Counted from the first letter of the stretch, positions 37,701 through 47,284 are shown. The stretch is 64,000 nucleotides of DNA from an uncultured Bacteroidota bacterium (GCA_902597545.1 CACJYD010000001.1:147458-211457), one strand, 5' to 3'. The notes: generated from the letters alone by a model not told the origin. Numbers and translations are program-made.

Positions 37701-38298
37701 GTATGGCAAGTAGCCCCATAAAATGAACTCCAAATGAAAGACCTACAACAAATGATATTAATATTAACCATTTAGTGGATCTTTCATTTTCAAAATCATC
37801 AGCCCATTTAAGGCCTAACCAAAAAAGGACAGATAAAATTAAGGTTGCCATTGCGTATACCTCCGCTTCAACAGCATTATACCAAAAACTATCAGTGAAA
37901 GTAAATGTTAATGAACCTAGAAAAGATGCTCCAAAAATTTTAACCGAATCATTCTTATTAAGCATTTTTTTTGTACTCAATATTTCTTTTCCAATTAAGC
38001 TTATTGACCAAAAAAGAAACATTATAGTAAGGGAGCTTGAAAAAACAGACATCATATTTACAGCATAGGCTATCTGATTTGATTCTAATGCAAATATTGA
38101 AAAGATAGCTCCGAGCATTTGAAATAGAGGTGCTCCTGGTGGATGGCCAATTTGAAGTTTTGCTGAAGTTGAAATATATTCAGCACAATCCCAATAGCTA
38201 GCAGTTGGTTCAACTGTCAATGAATAAATAATAAATGAGAATATACCTACAGATAAACCAAAAATTTTATTGTATTTATAAAAGTCTATTCCTTTCAT
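34744..38298 (-). CDS. DUF2723 multi-pass membrane protein (TMEM260/PMT-like)
   Basis: The 1184-residue protein starts with the DUF2723 hallmark SLTVEPTASYWDCAEYISTS, followed by GHPPGAPLFQMLGAIFS, and has roughly a dozen membrane segments in the N-terminal 650 residues. The architecture resembles integral-membrane glycosyltransferases of the PMT/GT-C type, and eukaryotic relatives (TMEM260) are O-mannosyltransferases. The C-terminal 500 residues are soluble and include a helical, TPR-like part after about residue 930. It may glycosylate exported proteins; this is inference from the family. It starts with an ATG at 38298 and is divergent from tRNA-Gln. Confidence 0.85.
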   Translation of the reverse strand: MKGIDFYKYNKIFGLSVGIFSFIIYSLTVEPTASYWDCAEYISTSAKLQIGHPPGAPLFQMLGAIFSIFALESNQIAYAVNMMSVFSSSLTIMFLFWSISLIGKEILSTKKMLNKNDSVKIFGASFLGSLTFTFTDSFWYNAVEAEVYAMATLILSVLFWLGLKWADDFENERSTKWLILISFVVGLSFGVHFMGLLAIPSIGLVFYFKKYKNFKLKSFLIANILSVGILLFIFKLLLPSTLSLFGNLEVFFVNDLGLPFNSGTIFSAVLIICSIYYGLSYTAKKRYYLANTSILSLTFIFIGFSSWLMIPIRSNADTVINENSPKDARSLLAYYNLEQYPDTYLFFGPMFSDIYAGQDPDNPYKDDKPKYERDYDINKYIIVNDWERGKINSNKSHEGFFPRMWSSDNAVNYLNYYGFLDFEIKSEYKDENQIIELVDSFKSRIEDDDIDAEDYHEFLSNFGSYLDIEKPSLLSNISYFINFQLSKMYFRYFMWNFSGRQNDKQWKYDLENGNWISGINLIDEYRLGPQKNLPSDVINNKARNQYYLIPFILGIIGLIFIFKKNLKIFWPIFLLFIFTGIALKFYLNERVFEPRERDYALVGSFYTYCIFIGFSFIAISEYFLKYLKNNFSFLFAIAITVTSPILLSFNNWDDHDRSNRYTAQTLAKAYLDSIDEDKQAMIFTIGDNDTFALWYAQEIENHRTDVRTINTSLLATDWYMDQMKRKAYKSDPILSNLTHKQYAYGNRDYIKYEELIDSVRWDLKDFMNWISSDNKRTTYKFLLEQYGYDKDDLEEIPMFTQNMIYYPTNKIRFYVNKQNVINSGIINNSEIDKIVDYIDIDLPKSGLYKNQILMLDILSKNDWKRPIYFTGGSYKDSEYIWMKDFLQLDGLVYKLVPIKTPLNQENPYQMGRIEPNRMYEIIKKWEWGNSESSSIYHDPETRKNSISFRGNLHRLANKFIGNGEYEKAEEIMDLSFKKMPIDFFEYYSLSEPYISSYHKIGKINKAQNLYKKIEEKYLDQIKYYSISMKEYGEIFDIGEFAENIFTYTERYRGLIEDQINLGNYTFVIPSIEYFINYTEIFKDIYGEYDYYMFLISFLEPLYVSNENNSARKLYENISNQIVTRIETIISAKDESNFSYLSDLFDEEIESAKRLIDIISVYEEKEYIDFQSTKYKDFINEFLIK

Positions 38299-38352
38299 TG
38301 ATCACTAGCGAAAATAAACAATAGTATCTAAATAATGAATTACTTAATTTAA

Positions 38353-38384
38353 TTTGTCCAGCCTATAACTTTATTTTAAATTTG
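38353..38384 (+). promoter_or_regulatory. Predicted promoter of tRNA-Gln
   Basis: TTTG at 38353-38356 and TAAATTTG at 38377-38384 are separated by 20 bases, the best -33/-7 pair in this window for the Bacteroidota primary sigma factor. The tRNA begins 10 bases after the -7 element, so almost no 5' leader would be transcribed. Confidence 0.6.
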
Positions 38385-38393
38385 GAATCCAAT

Positions 38394-38466
38394 TGGCCTA
38401 TGGTGTAACTGGCAACACGTCTGGTTTTGGTCCAGAAGAGTCTAGGTTCGATCCCTAGTAGGCCAA
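38394..38466 (+). tRNA. tRNA-Gln (anticodon TTG)
   Basis: The 73-base sequence folds into a full cloverleaf. The acceptor arms TGGCCTA and TAGGCCA pair over 7 bp, the D stem is GTGT/ACAC, the anticodon stem TCTGG/CCAGA encloses the loop TTTTGGT with anticodon TTG at 38427-38429, and the T stem CTAGG/CCTAG encloses TTCGATC. The discriminator base is A, and CCA is not encoded. It lies alone between the DUF2723 gene and nusA. Confidence 0.95.
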
Positions 38467-38489
38467 CTTTTAAGTGTAATTAATTTTAT

Positions 38490-38497
38490 TATATTTG
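38490..38497 (+). promoter_or_regulatory. Predicted -7 promoter element of nusA-infB
   Basis: TATATTTG matches TAnnTTTG. Transcription would start near 38504, a few bases before the hairpin at 38511-38537, and give a leader of about 60 bases for nusA. Confidence 0.45.
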
Positions 38498-38510
38498 CAC
38501 ACTGGTAGAA

Positions 38511-38537
38511 AAATGAGGGGACTTTGTCCCCTTATTT
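38511..38537 (+). promoter_or_regulatory. GC-rich hairpin in the nusA leader
   Basis: AGGGGAC at 38516-38522 pairs with GTCCCCT at 38526-38532 around a TTT loop, and the stem extends through A/T and one G-T pair to 38511 and 38537. The run of G and C is striking in this AT-rich sequence. It could end tRNA-Gln transcription or act as an attenuator or NusA autoregulatory site in the nusA leader. No clean T-run follows, which weakens a plain terminator reading. Confidence 0.5.
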
Positions 38538-38562
38538 ATTATATATACTTAAAATATTTGAT

Positions 38563-39801
38563 ATGGATAATTTATCGTTGATTGAATCTTTTTCTGAGTT
38601 TAAAGATGAAAAATTTATTGATAGAGTTACTTTAATGTCAATTCTAGAGGAAGTTTTTAGAAATACATTAAAAAGAAAATTTGGAGATGATGACAATTTT
38701 GATGTCATAATAAATCCAGATAAAGGTGACTTAGAAATATGGAGAAACAGAATTGTTGTAAATGATGGAGAAGTTGAGGATGAGAACAGTCAAATTTCCT
38801 TGACTGATGCTCAAAAAATTGAACCTGATTTTGAAGTAGGAGAAGATGTTTCTGAGGAGGTAAAGCTTGTAAATCTAGGCAGAAGAGTTGTTTTATCTTT
38901 AAGACAAAATTTAGTAGCTAAAATACATGAGCATGATAATGGAATTATCTACAAACAATTTGTTGATTTAGTCGGGGAAATTTATACTGCTGAAGTACAT
39001 CATGTACGTCATAATGTTGTTATTCTTCTTGATGACGATGGCAATGAAATTATTATGCCTAAAGACAGACAAATTCCCTCAGACTTTTACAGAAAAGGTG
39101 ATTCTATTAGAGGAATAATTGAATCTGTCGAACTTAAGGGAACAAAACCTACTATAATTATGTCTAGAACCTCTCCAAAATTTTTGGAAAAATTATTTGA
39201 ACAAGATATACCTGAGGTTTTTGATGGTTTAATATCTATAAAGAAGGTTGTCAGAGTACCAGGTGAAAAGGCAAAAGTTGCAGTTGACTCATATGATGAC
39301 AGAATAGATCCCGTTGGAGCGTGTGTTGGCATGAAGGGATCTAGAATTCATGGAATTGTTAGAGAACTAGGTAACGAAAATATTGATGTTGTTAATTACA
39401 CGAATAATACTCAATTATTTATTAATCGAGCTCTAAGTCCTGCAAAAGTGACTTCTTTAAAAATTGATGAGGATAATAAAACAGTTCAAGTTTTTTTAGA
39501 TGCTGATCAAGTCTCGAAAGCTATAGGTAGGGGTGGATACAATATAAAACTTGCTGGACAGTTAACTGGTTATGAAATTGATGTTTTCCGTGAGGGATCA
39601 GAGGAAGATGTTGAGTTAACAGAGTTCTCCGATGAAATAGAAGATTGGATCATAGATGAATTTAAAAAAGTTGGTTTAGATACTGCAAAAAGTATTTTAG
39701 AACAGGATCTTGAGGATTTAGTTAAAAGAACTGACTTAGAGGAGGAAACAATTGTAGATGTAAGAAAAATTTTAAGTGAAGAATTTGATGAAAACAATTA
39801 G
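38563..39801 (+). CDS. nusA: Transcription termination/antitermination factor NusA
   Basis: NusA binds RNA polymerase and nascent RNA and tunes pausing, termination and antitermination. I start it at the ATG at 38563 (MDNLSLIESFSEFKDEK), giving 412 residues; upstream codons are leader. The N-terminal polymerase-binding domain is followed by S1 (YTAEVHHVRHNVVILLDDDG), and KH domains with VGACVGMKGSRIHGIVREL and SKAIGRGGYNIKLAGQLTGY. It is followed by infB after 4 bases. The rimP gene that usually precedes nusA is absent here. Confidence 0.94.
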   Translation: MDNLSLIESFSEFKDEKFIDRVTLMSILEEVFRNTLKRKFGDDDNFDVIINPDKGDLEIWRNRIVVNDGEVEDENSQISLTDAQKIEPDFEVGEDVSEEVKLVNLGRRVVLSLRQNLVAKIHEHDNGIIYKQFVDLVGEIYTAEVHHVRHNVVILLDDDGNEIIMPKDRQIPSDFYRKGDSIRGIIESVELKGTKPTIIMSRTSPKFLEKLFEQDIPEVFDGLISIKKVVRVPGEKAKVAVDSYDDRIDPVGACVGMKGSRIHGIVRELGNENIDVVNYTNNTQLFINRALSPAKVTSLKIDEDNKTVQVFLDADQVSKAIGRGGYNIKLAGQLTGYEIDVFREGSEEDVELTEFSDEIEDWIIDEFKKVGLDTAKSILEQDLEDLVKRTDLEEETIVDVRKILSEEFDENN

Positions 39802-39805
39802 ATAA

Positions 39806-42361
39806 ATGTCAGAATTGAATAAAATCAGATTGAATAAGGTTTTGAGAGAATTTAATATTTCTCTTGAAAGAGTTGTAGAGTTTTTGTCCTCAAATGGTCA
39901 TGAAATTGAAGCCAGACCTACTACTAAAATCTCTCAAATTCAATATGATTTATTGTTAAATGAATTTAGTTCTGACAGAACAAGCAAGGTTGAGTCTGAT
40001 GATTTAAGTGAAGAGAAAAAAAAGGAAAAGGAAGTAATTAGAGCTAAAGCTGAGCATGAAAAAGAATTAAAGATTCAAAGACAAGTTATTACCTCAAAAT
40101 CTTCGTTTCAACAATTCAAAAAAGTTGGTGAAATTGATCTAAATAAAACAAAGAAAGAGGAAAAATTAGACAATTCTAATCAAAACATCAATCAAGATAA
40201 AACTGATTTAGGTAATGTAAATGAAAAGCCCAAAACTAAAATTGATACTAAATATGAAAAGCTCTCTGGAATAAAGCAGACAGGTCAAACTATAAACCTT
40301 GATAATTTTAAAAAGTCAGAGCCCAAAGTTGATACTGATCAAAAAACAAAAAGAAAAAGGAGAAGAATAGCGAAAGACGTAGTTAATAAGGAATCAGTTA
40401 CAGAGAAAAATAAAAATTTTAAATTAAATAAGGGAAAGATTCCTCCGTCAGCACCATCTGATGACGAAGTTCAAAAGCAAATAAAGGAGACTTTGGAGAA
40501 ATTACAATCATCATCAAAATCAAAGGCTTCAAAGTACAGAAAAGAAAAAAGAGATACTCATAAAAAAAGGTTTGAAGAAGATATTGAGAAATTAGAGGGT
40601 GATAAAAAAGTAATAAAAGTCACTGAATTTATTACTGTTGGAGAGATTGCAACAATGATGGATGTTTCTGGAAATGAAATTATTTCTGCGTGTATGTCAC
40701 TTGGCATCATGGTAACAATGAATCAAAGATTAGATGCTGAAATATTAACGTTAGTTGCTGATGAATTTGGATTTGAAGTTGAATTTGTAACTGCAGAAAT
40801 AGAAGAATCAATACAAGAAGATGATGATTTACCAGAAAACTTAAAATCAAGGCCACCAATTGTTACAATAATGGGTCATGTTGATCATGGTAAAACTTCA
40901 TTATTAGATTATATAAGAAATGAAAATGTAATTGCTGGAGAGTCAGGTGGTATCACACAACATATTGGTGCTTATAATGTTGAATTAAAGAATGGAAACA
41001 AAATTACATTTCTTGATACACCTGGTCATGAAGCATTTACTGCTATGAGAGCTAGAGGAACACAGTTAACTGATATAGTGGTTATTGTTATAGCAGCAGA
41101 TGACGATATTATGCCCCAAACTAAAGAAGCTATAAGCCACGCTCAGGCAGCTGGAGTTCCAATGATAATTGCCATAAATAAAATTGACCGAGATGTTGCT
41201 AACCCTGACAAAATAAAAGAAAAGCTCTCAGGAATGAATATTTTAGTTGAAGATTGGGGAGGAAAAGTTCAGTCTCAAGATATTTCTGCATTAAAAGGAA
41301 CTGGAGTGGAAGAGTTGCTAGAAAAAATTATGTTAGAGGCCGAGTTACTTGAATTAAAAGCAAATCCAGATAAGTTGGCAAGCGGTTCAGTGATTGAAGC
41401 TAGGCTTGATAAAGGTAAAGGATATATTACCACTCTTTTGGTTCAGAATGGTAATTTACTTGTTGGGGATTATTTTCTCGCAGGTAAATATAGTGGTAAG
41501 GTCAGGGCATTATATGATGAAAGGGGAAATCAAATTGAAGGTGCAGGACCATCAATGCCAGTTTCTGTTTTAGGTCTTGATGGAGCTCCTCAAGCTGGAG
41601 ATAAATTCAATGTTTTTTCTGATGAAAAAGAAGCAAAACAAATTGCTTCGAAGAGGACTCAACTTGTTAGAGAACAAAGTGTTAGAACTCAAAAGCATCT
41701 AACACTTGATGAGATTGGTAGAAGAATAGCACTTGGAGAATTTAAAGAACTAAACATTATACTAAAAGGAGATGTTGATGGCTCAGTTGAAGCATTATCT
41801 GACTCCTTTGAAAAATTATCAACTGATGAAATTCATGTTAATATTGTTCACAAAGCCGTTGGTGCAATCACGGAATCTGATGTATTGTTGGCCTCTGCGT
41901 CCGACGCAATTATTATAGGGTTTAATGTTAGACCATCTGGAAATGCTAGAAGTATCGCAGACAAAGAAGATGTTGATATTAGAAACTATTCAATTATTTA
42001 TGATGCTATTAATGACTTGAAAGATGCTATGGAGGGTATGCTTTCCCCTGATTTAAAAGAGGAGGTTTCTGGAACTGCTGAGATCAGAGAGACATTCAAA
42101 ATCTCAAAAATTGGAACAATAGCCGGCTGTATGATGACAGACGGAAAGGTCTACAGAAAATCAAACGTTAGATTAATCAGAGAAGGTATTGTTATAACTA
42201 CTACAACACTAGCATCATTAAAAAGATTCCAAGATGATGTTAAAGAAGTCTCTAAAGGATATGATTGTGGAATTCAGTTGAAAAACTATAATGATATCAA
42301 GGTTGGAGATTCCCTTGAATTTTATACTGAACTGGAAGTTAAAAAGAAAATTAAGTCTTAG
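39806..42361 (+). CDS. infB: Translation initiation factor IF-2
   Basis: IF-2 is the GTPase that brings fMet-tRNA to the small ribosomal subunit. The 851-residue protein has an N-terminal helix domain ([20 protein letters not shown]), a long lysine/glutamate-rich linker at about 70-250, and the G domain with [20 protein letters not shown] and NKID. The C-terminal domains carry [16 protein letters not shown] text read as [16 protein letters not shown]. It is coupled to nusA and overlaps the convergent SPOR gene by 11 bases. Confidence 0.95.
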   Translation: MSELNKIRLNKVLREFNISLERVVEFLSSNGHEIEARPTTKISQIQYDLLLNEFSSDRTSKVESDDLSEEKKKEKEVIRAKAEHEKELKIQRQVITSKSSFQQFKKVGEIDLNKTKKEEKLDNSNQNINQDKTDLGNVNEKPKTKIDTKYEKLSGIKQTGQTINLDNFKKSEPKVDTDQKTKRKRRRIAKDVVNKESVTEKNKNFKLNKGKIPPSAPSDDEVQKQIKETLEKLQSSSKSKASKYRKEKRDTHKKRFEEDIEKLEGDKKVIKVTEFITVGEIATMMDVSGNEIISACMSLGIMVTMNQRLDAEILTLVADEFGFEVEFVTAEIEESIQEDDDLPENLKSRPPIVTIMGHVDHGKTSLLDYIRNENVIAGESGGITQHIGAYNVELKNGNKITFLDTPGHEAFTAMRARGTQLTDIVVIVIAADDDIMPQTKEAISHAQAAGVPMIIAINKIDRDVANPDKIKEKLSGMNILVEDWGGKVQSQDISALKGTGVEELLEKIMLEAELLELKANPDKLASGSVIEARLDKGKGYITTLLVQNGNLLVGDYFLAGKYSGKVRALYDERGNQIEGAGPSMPVSVLGLDGAPQAGDKFNVFSDEKEAKQIASKRTQLVREQSVRTQKHLTLDEIGRRIALGEFKELNIILKGDVDGSVEALSDSFEKLSTDEIHVNIVHKAVGAITESDVLLASASDAIIIGFNVRPSGNARSIADKEDVDIRNYSIIYDAINDLKDAMEGMLSPDLKEEVSGTAEIRETFKISKIGTIAGCMMTDGKVYRKSNVRLIREGIVITTTTLASLKRFQDDVKEVSKGYDCGIQLKNYNDIKVGDSLEFYTELEVKKKIKS

Positions 42362-42758
42362 TATTTGGTTTTAGAATAAATGCAGATTTAAATACTTTTG
42401 ACACTTCTCTTAAGCTTTTTTGGGCTTCAATTTTAGATTTATATTTTCCTAGATGAACTTTATAATTTGGTGTTTCAAAGAAAAAATAAATACTATCATT
42501 GGTATATTTTTCTTTAACAAAATTCATAATTGAATCAGCTTCTTTGTACGCTCCACTGTAAATCTGAATTGAAAAATAGTTTGACTTAAAGTACTCATTG
42601 TTAGCATTTTTTGATAATTCAATTAGTTTTAAAAACTTTGGATTATCATTAATTTTTTTGTTTAAATTTTGGCTAAAAACATTTAAAAAAATTAATATAA
42701 AAAAAAGACTAAAAAAAGATTTTTTATTAAAAAAACAATTATACATTACGTCGTACAT
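42351..42758 (-). CDS. Small SPOR-domain protein
   Basis: The 135-residue product has an N-terminal signal peptide ([19 protein letters not shown]) and then one SPOR domain with [18 protein letters not shown] and [25 protein letters not shown] domains bind peptidoglycan strands stripped of stem peptides, so the protein is probably periplasmic. A 12-bp tandem duplication places two ATGs (42758 and 42746) in frame; either can start the protein. It sits between infB and the act operon, an arrangement I recall from other Flavobacteriia. Its 3' end overlaps infB by 11 bases. Confidence 0.8.
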   Translation of the reverse strand: MYDVMYNCFFNKKSFFSLFFILIFLNVFSQNLNKKINDNPKFLKLIELSKNANNEYFKSNYFSIQIYSGAYKEADSIMNFVKEKYTNDSIYFFFETPNYKVHLGKYKSKIEAQKSLREVSKVFKSAFILKPNTKT

Positions 42759-42789
42759 TACGAGTTAACTTAAATTCAAAAATAAATAG

Positions 42790-42810
42790 AGAAAAATCAA
42801 CTATTTTTCT
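42790..42810. other. A/T hairpin between the SPOR gene and actA
   Basis: AGAAAAAT at 42790-42797 and ATTTTTCT at 42803-42810 are perfect complements around a 5-base loop in the divergent gap. It may be an operator or a simple AT-rich coincidence. No exact TAnnTTTG is visible for actA in this gap; the nearest is TATATTTA at 42834-42841. Confidence 0.25.
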
Positions 42811-42870
42811 TTCCTAATATAATAATTCTTTATTATATTTACTCTCTTTAAAAGAACGAGCAATTTTTGA

Positions 42871-44187
42871 TTGTTGAAAACTAGAAAAAACAACCTTTTA
42901 AAAACTAAAAAAAACTTTCTTTTTTTGAAAAATGTTAGGAGCTATTTTGCGCTCTTATTTTCACTCTTATTTTTTTCCTTTTACTCTCATTCTCAGGATG
43001 TTGACATCTCAAAAGGAAAATCTTTATTTAATTCTAATTGTGCGGCTTGCCATAAATTAAATAAGAATTTAGTGGGGCCAAAGCTTGCAGGAGTTTCTGC
43101 AAAGTACGAAAAAGAGTGGCTTTATTCATGGATAAAAAATAGTTCAGCCATGATAAAATCTGGCGATGAACGTGCTGTAGCTATCTACGAAGAATGGAAT
43201 AAAGTGGCAATGAATGCTTTTCCTCAGCTCTCTAATGAAGATATAGATAATATTCTGGCATACACTGACTATGTTCCTGAACCTGTTGTTACAGCCGTTG
43301 CTGACGCTGGTGCTGTTCAGCTTCAATCACAAAGTTCAATTTCTACTGATATCATACTTGCGGTTCTTATTGTTGTATTATTTGTTCTCATTTCTATGTT
43401 GTACTTAGTTAATAAGACATTAAGAGCAATAGCGCTTAATAATGGAATTGTAATTGAAAAGCAAGTTAAAAAACAAAGTAAACCAATTTGGATACTTTTT
43501 ATTCAGAACCAATTTTTAGTATTTTGTTCAGTAGTATTCTTCTTGTTGTCGAGTGCATATTTTGCATATGGGTGGTTGATGCAAGTTGGAATTGATCAAG
43601 GATATATGCCAATTCAACCTATTCACTACTCTCATAAGATACACTCTGGGGATAACCAAATTGATTGTCAGTATTGTCACTCGTCTGCTCGTGTATCAAA
43701 ACATTCGGGGATACCGTCTCTTAATGTTTGTATGAATTGTCACCAAAATATTGCTGAATATAATGGAGAAGAAGATTTAGAGAAGGGCTACACAAAAGAA
43801 TTTTATACAAACGAGATAAAAAAACTTTATAAGGCTGTTGGATGGGATGAAGAAAGAAGAATTTACACTGGAGAAACAGAACCTGTTAAATGGGTTAGAA
43901 TTCACAATTTACCTGATCATGTTTACTTTAATCATTCTCAGCATGTAAATGTAGCTGGAATTGAATGTCAAGAGTGTCATGGACCAGTTGAAGAGATGGA
44001 AATTGCTTACCAATATTCTCCTTTGACAATGGGATGGTGTATTAATTGTCATCGTGAATCTGATGTTAAAGTTAAAGACAATGATTATTACACAAAAATC
44101 CATGAAGAATTATCGAAAAAATATGGTGTTGAAAAATTAACTGTTGCACAGATGGGTGGTTTAGAGTGCGGTAAGTGTCACTATTAA
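42871..44187 (+). CDS. actA: Alternative complex III subunit A, multiheme cytochrome c
   Basis: ActA is the periplasmic cytochrome c subunit of alternative complex III, which oxidises quinol. Six CxxCH heme motifs are visible: an N-terminal monoheme domain (CAACH at about 57-61) and, in the C-terminal part, CQYCH, CMNCH, CQECH, CINCH and CGKCH. A signal anchor precedes residue 42 and another membrane segment lies at about 155-180, with a third near 210-240. No ATG is available; the frame opens with TTG at 42871 or 42874, and a TTG at 42925 (KNVRSYFALLFSLLFF) would give the most usual signal peptide, so the exact start is open. It heads the act-cox operon. Confidence 0.88.
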   Translation: MLKTRKNNLLKTKKNFLFLKNVRSYFALLFSLLFFSFYSHSQDVDISKGKSLFNSNCAACHKLNKNLVGPKLAGVSAKYEKEWLYSWIKNSSAMIKSGDERAVAIYEEWNKVAMNAFPQLSNEDIDNILAYTDYVPEPVVTAVADAGAVQLQSQSSISTDIILAVLIVVLFVLISMLYLVNKTLRAIALNNGIVIEKQVKKQSKPIWILFIQNQFLVFCSVVFFLLSSAYFAYGWLMQVGIDQGYMPIQPIHYSHKIHSGDNQIDCQYCHSSARVSKHSGIPSLNVCMNCHQNIAEYNGEEDLEKGYTKEFYTNEIKKLYKAVGWDEERRIYTGETEPVKWVRIHNLPDHVYFNHSQHVNVAGIECQECHGPVEEMEIAYQYSPLTMGWCINCHRESDVKVKDNDYYTKIHEELSKKYGVEKLTVAQMGGLECGKCHY

Positions 44188-44188
44188 T

Positions 44189-47100
44189 ATGAATAAGAAT
44201 ATTAAGAAATATTGGAAAAGTGAAATTGAGTTGACAGACAGCTCAAAAGTAGAAACATTGAGAAATAATGAATTTGTTGATAAACTACCTGTTGATGATA
44301 TTCTTTCTGATAAAAATTCTCTTGAAAACTCAAATACAAATAGAAGAGATTTTCTAAAATATTTAGGTTTTAGTACATCAGCTGCTGTTTTAGCTAGCTG
44401 TGAAGGCCCTGTTCATAAATCAGTTCCATATGTAATTCAACCTGAAAGAATAAGACCTGGAATATCAAATTATTATGCAACCTCAATGTTCGATGGATAT
44501 GATTGTGCTAATATTTTAGTAAAAACTAGGGAAGGTCGACCTATAAAAATTGAAAATAACAAACTTGCTAAATTTCATGGGTCAGCAAATGCTAGAGTTC
44601 ATGCTTCAATATTATCCATGTATGATAGTGCAAGAATTCAAGGGCCAATTCATTTAGGAAAAGATATTCCTTGGGATGATTTTGATACTAAGATTATTGA
44701 AAAATTAGATTCATTAAGATTCTCAAATAAGCCTGTTGTTTTGATGACAAATACTATTGTAAGCCCAACAACATCTAAAATAATTTCATCTTTTACAGAA
44801 AAATATCCAAACGTCACTCATGTTGAATATGATTCAATTTCTGAAAGTTCTGTTTTAGATGCTCATGAGATGATGTATGGTGTTCGAGCAATACCTTATT
44901 ATGAGTTTGATAAAGCTAAATATATTCTATCAATAGGTGCTGATTTTCTTGGAGATTGGTTAGGATCAAATTATGATGGTGATTATGCAAAAGGTAGAAT
45001 TCCAGTTAAAATTGATGGCACAGCGTCGATGTCAAAGCATATTCAGATTGAATCCAATATGTCTGTGACAGGCGCAAATGCAGATACTAGAATTCCAATA
45101 TCTTCATCATTACAAAAGCTTTTCCTTGCTCATTTATATAAAAAAGTATCTAATTTAAATATTCAACTACCAGAGCTGGATGATAAACTTTCATCAAATT
45201 TAAACCAGATTTATGAAGATCTAATATCATATGGTAGCTCATCTCTGGTTGTTTGTGGTATTGATGATATTCATGCACAAATATTAACTAATTCAATAAA
45301 TGATCTAGTAAAAAGTAAATGCAAGAGTACTTCCAAAGTTTCACTAGTAAGACAAGGAAATAATAAGAAGGTAAAAGATTTGATAAATAAAATTTATAAT
45401 CAAGAAATTTCTGGACTTATTATAAGTGGAGTTAATCCTGCATACTCACTACCAAACTCAAAACAATTTTCAGAATCATTAGATAAGTTGGATTTTTCTG
45501 TTAACATTTCTATGAAGATGGATGAAACTTCATCAAAATGTCAATATGTTGCTGCTAGCTCTCATTACTTAGAATCTTGGGCTGATTTTGAATTTGTTAA
45601 TGGAGAATATAGTATTTGTCAACCGACCATAAAAACATTATTTGATACAAGGCAGTTTGAAGAATGTTTATTGAAATGGTCTAATAGCTCAGAATCAATT
45701 TATGACACGTTAAAAGAAAATTGGACAACTAATATTTTAAATTCTAGTGACTCATGGAACAAAGCAATTCATGATGGTGTATATTCTCTAAACAAAAAAG
45801 TTAATTTTAGTAATAACTCCATTGATGTCGTTAATTCTATAAATGCTTTAACGAAAAATAAGACTAAAAATTTTGAATTATTCTTGTACTCTAAAATTGG
45901 AATGGGTGATGGTCAACGAGCTAATAATCCTTGGCTTCAAGAATTTCCTGACCCAATTTCAAGAGTGTCATGGGATAATTACTTAACTGTGTCTAAAAAA
46001 GATGCGGAGTTGCTTGGGCTTAAAAATTACAACGAATCCAATGGTGCATTAAATAGTAATTATGCCAAAGTTATTCTGGAGGATGAAGAAATTAAGTTGC
46101 CCGTAATTATTCAACCTGGTCAAGCAATAGGAACAGTTGGAATTTCTTTTGGTTATGGTAGAACTCTTGGTGTTAAATCTGAAATGAAAACTGGTTCAAA
46201 TGCCTTTTTACTCTATAAAGATTTTTCAAAATTACAGGATGTTCAAATTAAGCCACTTTATGAAATTCATGAGTTTGCTTGTGTACAGTTGCATAATACT
46301 TTGATGGGTAGAGGTGATATTGTAAGAGAGACTACTCTGGAAGTATTTAACACAAAAGACAAAAACTATTGGAATCCAATACCTGTTGTTTCTAAAGATC
46401 ACATTGAAACACCTGTTAACAAACGCGAAGTTGACATCTGGGAAGAATTTGATAGATCTATTGGTCATCATTTTAATCTCTCAATTGATTTAAATGCTTG
46501 TACTGGCTGTGGGGCGTGCGTTATTGCATGTCATGCTGAAAATAATGTTCCAGTTGTTGGAAAAAGAGAAATTAGAAAATCAAGAGATATGCATTGGCTA
46601 AGAATTGACAGATATTATTCATCCGATGTATCATTTGAGGACGATAATAAAAACAAGGATAATATTAATGGTATCTCCGATTCTCTAACTGTTTTTGGTC
46701 AAATGGAAGATCCAAATGAAAATCCTCAAGTTGTCTTTCAGCCAGTTATGTGTCAACATTGTAATCATGCTCCATGCGAAACAGTATGTCCAGTTGCAGC
46801 TTCATCTCACGGAAGACAAGGTCAAAATCACATGGCTTATAATAGATGTGTAGGAACAAGATACTGTGCAAATAACTGCCCTTACAAGGTTAGAAGGTTT
46901 AATTGGTTTTTGTATAACAATAATGATGAGTTTGACTTTAACATGAATGATGATTTAGGTAAAATGGTTTTAAACCCAGATGTAGTTGTAAGGTCAAGAG
47001 GAGTTATGGAGAAGTGTTCATTCTGTATACAGTCAACACAAGCAGTTATTTTAAAAGCCAAAAATGAAGGAAGAGAGGTTGATAAAAATGAATTTAATGA

Positions 47101-47284
47101 TGCATGTGCATGTTCTGCAGCATGTTCAACCGGAGCAATGAGTTTTGGAGACATAAATAATAAGGAAAGTGAAGTATACAAGAGAAAGAAAGATGAAAGG
47201 GTATATCACCTTCTTGAATATGTAGGAACAAAACCAAACGTATTTTACCATACGAAGGTTAGAAATATTGATAAAAGTATTTAA
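44189..47284 (+). CDS. actB: Alternative complex III subunit B, Fe-S protein
   Basis: ActB is the large periplasmic Fe-S subunit. The 1031-residue sequence starts with a TAT-type signal NRRDFLKYLGFSTSAAVLAS at about residues 52-71. The first two thirds resemble a molybdopterin oxidoreductase that has lost its cofactor; the last third has four cysteine clusters, CTGCGACVIACHAENN, CQHCNHAPCETVCPVAA, CVGTRYCANNCPYK and CSFCIQ with CACSAACSTGA, for three [4Fe-4S] and one [3Fe-4S] cluster in the family. It starts 1 base after actA and its stop overlaps actC. Confidence 0.93.
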   Translation: MNKNIKKYWKSEIELTDSSKVETLRNNEFVDKLPVDDILSDKNSLENSNTNRRDFLKYLGFSTSAAVLASCEGPVHKSVPYVIQPERIRPGISNYYATSMFDGYDCANILVKTREGRPIKIENNKLAKFHGSANARVHASILSMYDSARIQGPIHLGKDIPWDDFDTKIIEKLDSLRFSNKPVVLMTNTIVSPTTSKIISSFTEKYPNVTHVEYDSISESSVLDAHEMMYGVRAIPYYEFDKAKYILSIGADFLGDWLGSNYDGDYAKGRIPVKIDGTASMSKHIQIESNMSVTGANADTRIPISSSLQKLFLAHLYKKVSNLNIQLPELDDKLSSNLNQIYEDLISYGSSSLVVCGIDDIHAQILTNSINDLVKSKCKSTSKVSLVRQGNNKKVKDLINKIYNQEISGLIISGVNPAYSLPNSKQFSESLDKLDFSVNISMKMDETSSKCQYVAASSHYLESWADFEFVNGEYSICQPTIKTLFDTRQFEECLLKWSNSSESIYDTLKENWTTNILNSSDSWNKAIHDGVYSLNKKVNFSNNSIDVVNSINALTKNKTKNFELFLYSKIGMGDGQRANNPWLQEFPDPISRVSWDNYLTVSKKDAELLGLKNYNESNGALNSNYAKVILEDEEIKLPVIIQPGQAIGTVGISFGYGRTLGVKSEMKTGSNAFLLYKDFSKLQDVQIKPLYEIHEFACVQLHNTLMGRGDIVRETTLEVFNTKDKNYWNPIPVVSKDHIETPVNKREVDIWEEFDRSIGHHFNLSIDLNACTGCGACVIACHAENNVPVVGKREIRKSRDMHWLRIDRYYSSDVSFEDDNKNKDNINGISDSLTVFGQMEDPNENPQVVFQPVMCQHCNHAPCETVCPVAASSHGRQGQNHMAYNRCVGTRYCANNCPYKVRRFNWFLYNNNDEFDFNMNDDLGKMVLNPDVVVRSRGVMEKCSFCIQSTQAVILKAKNEGREVDKNEFNDACACSAACSTGAMSFGDINNKESEVYKRKKDERVYHLLEYVGTKPNVFYHTKVRNIDKSI

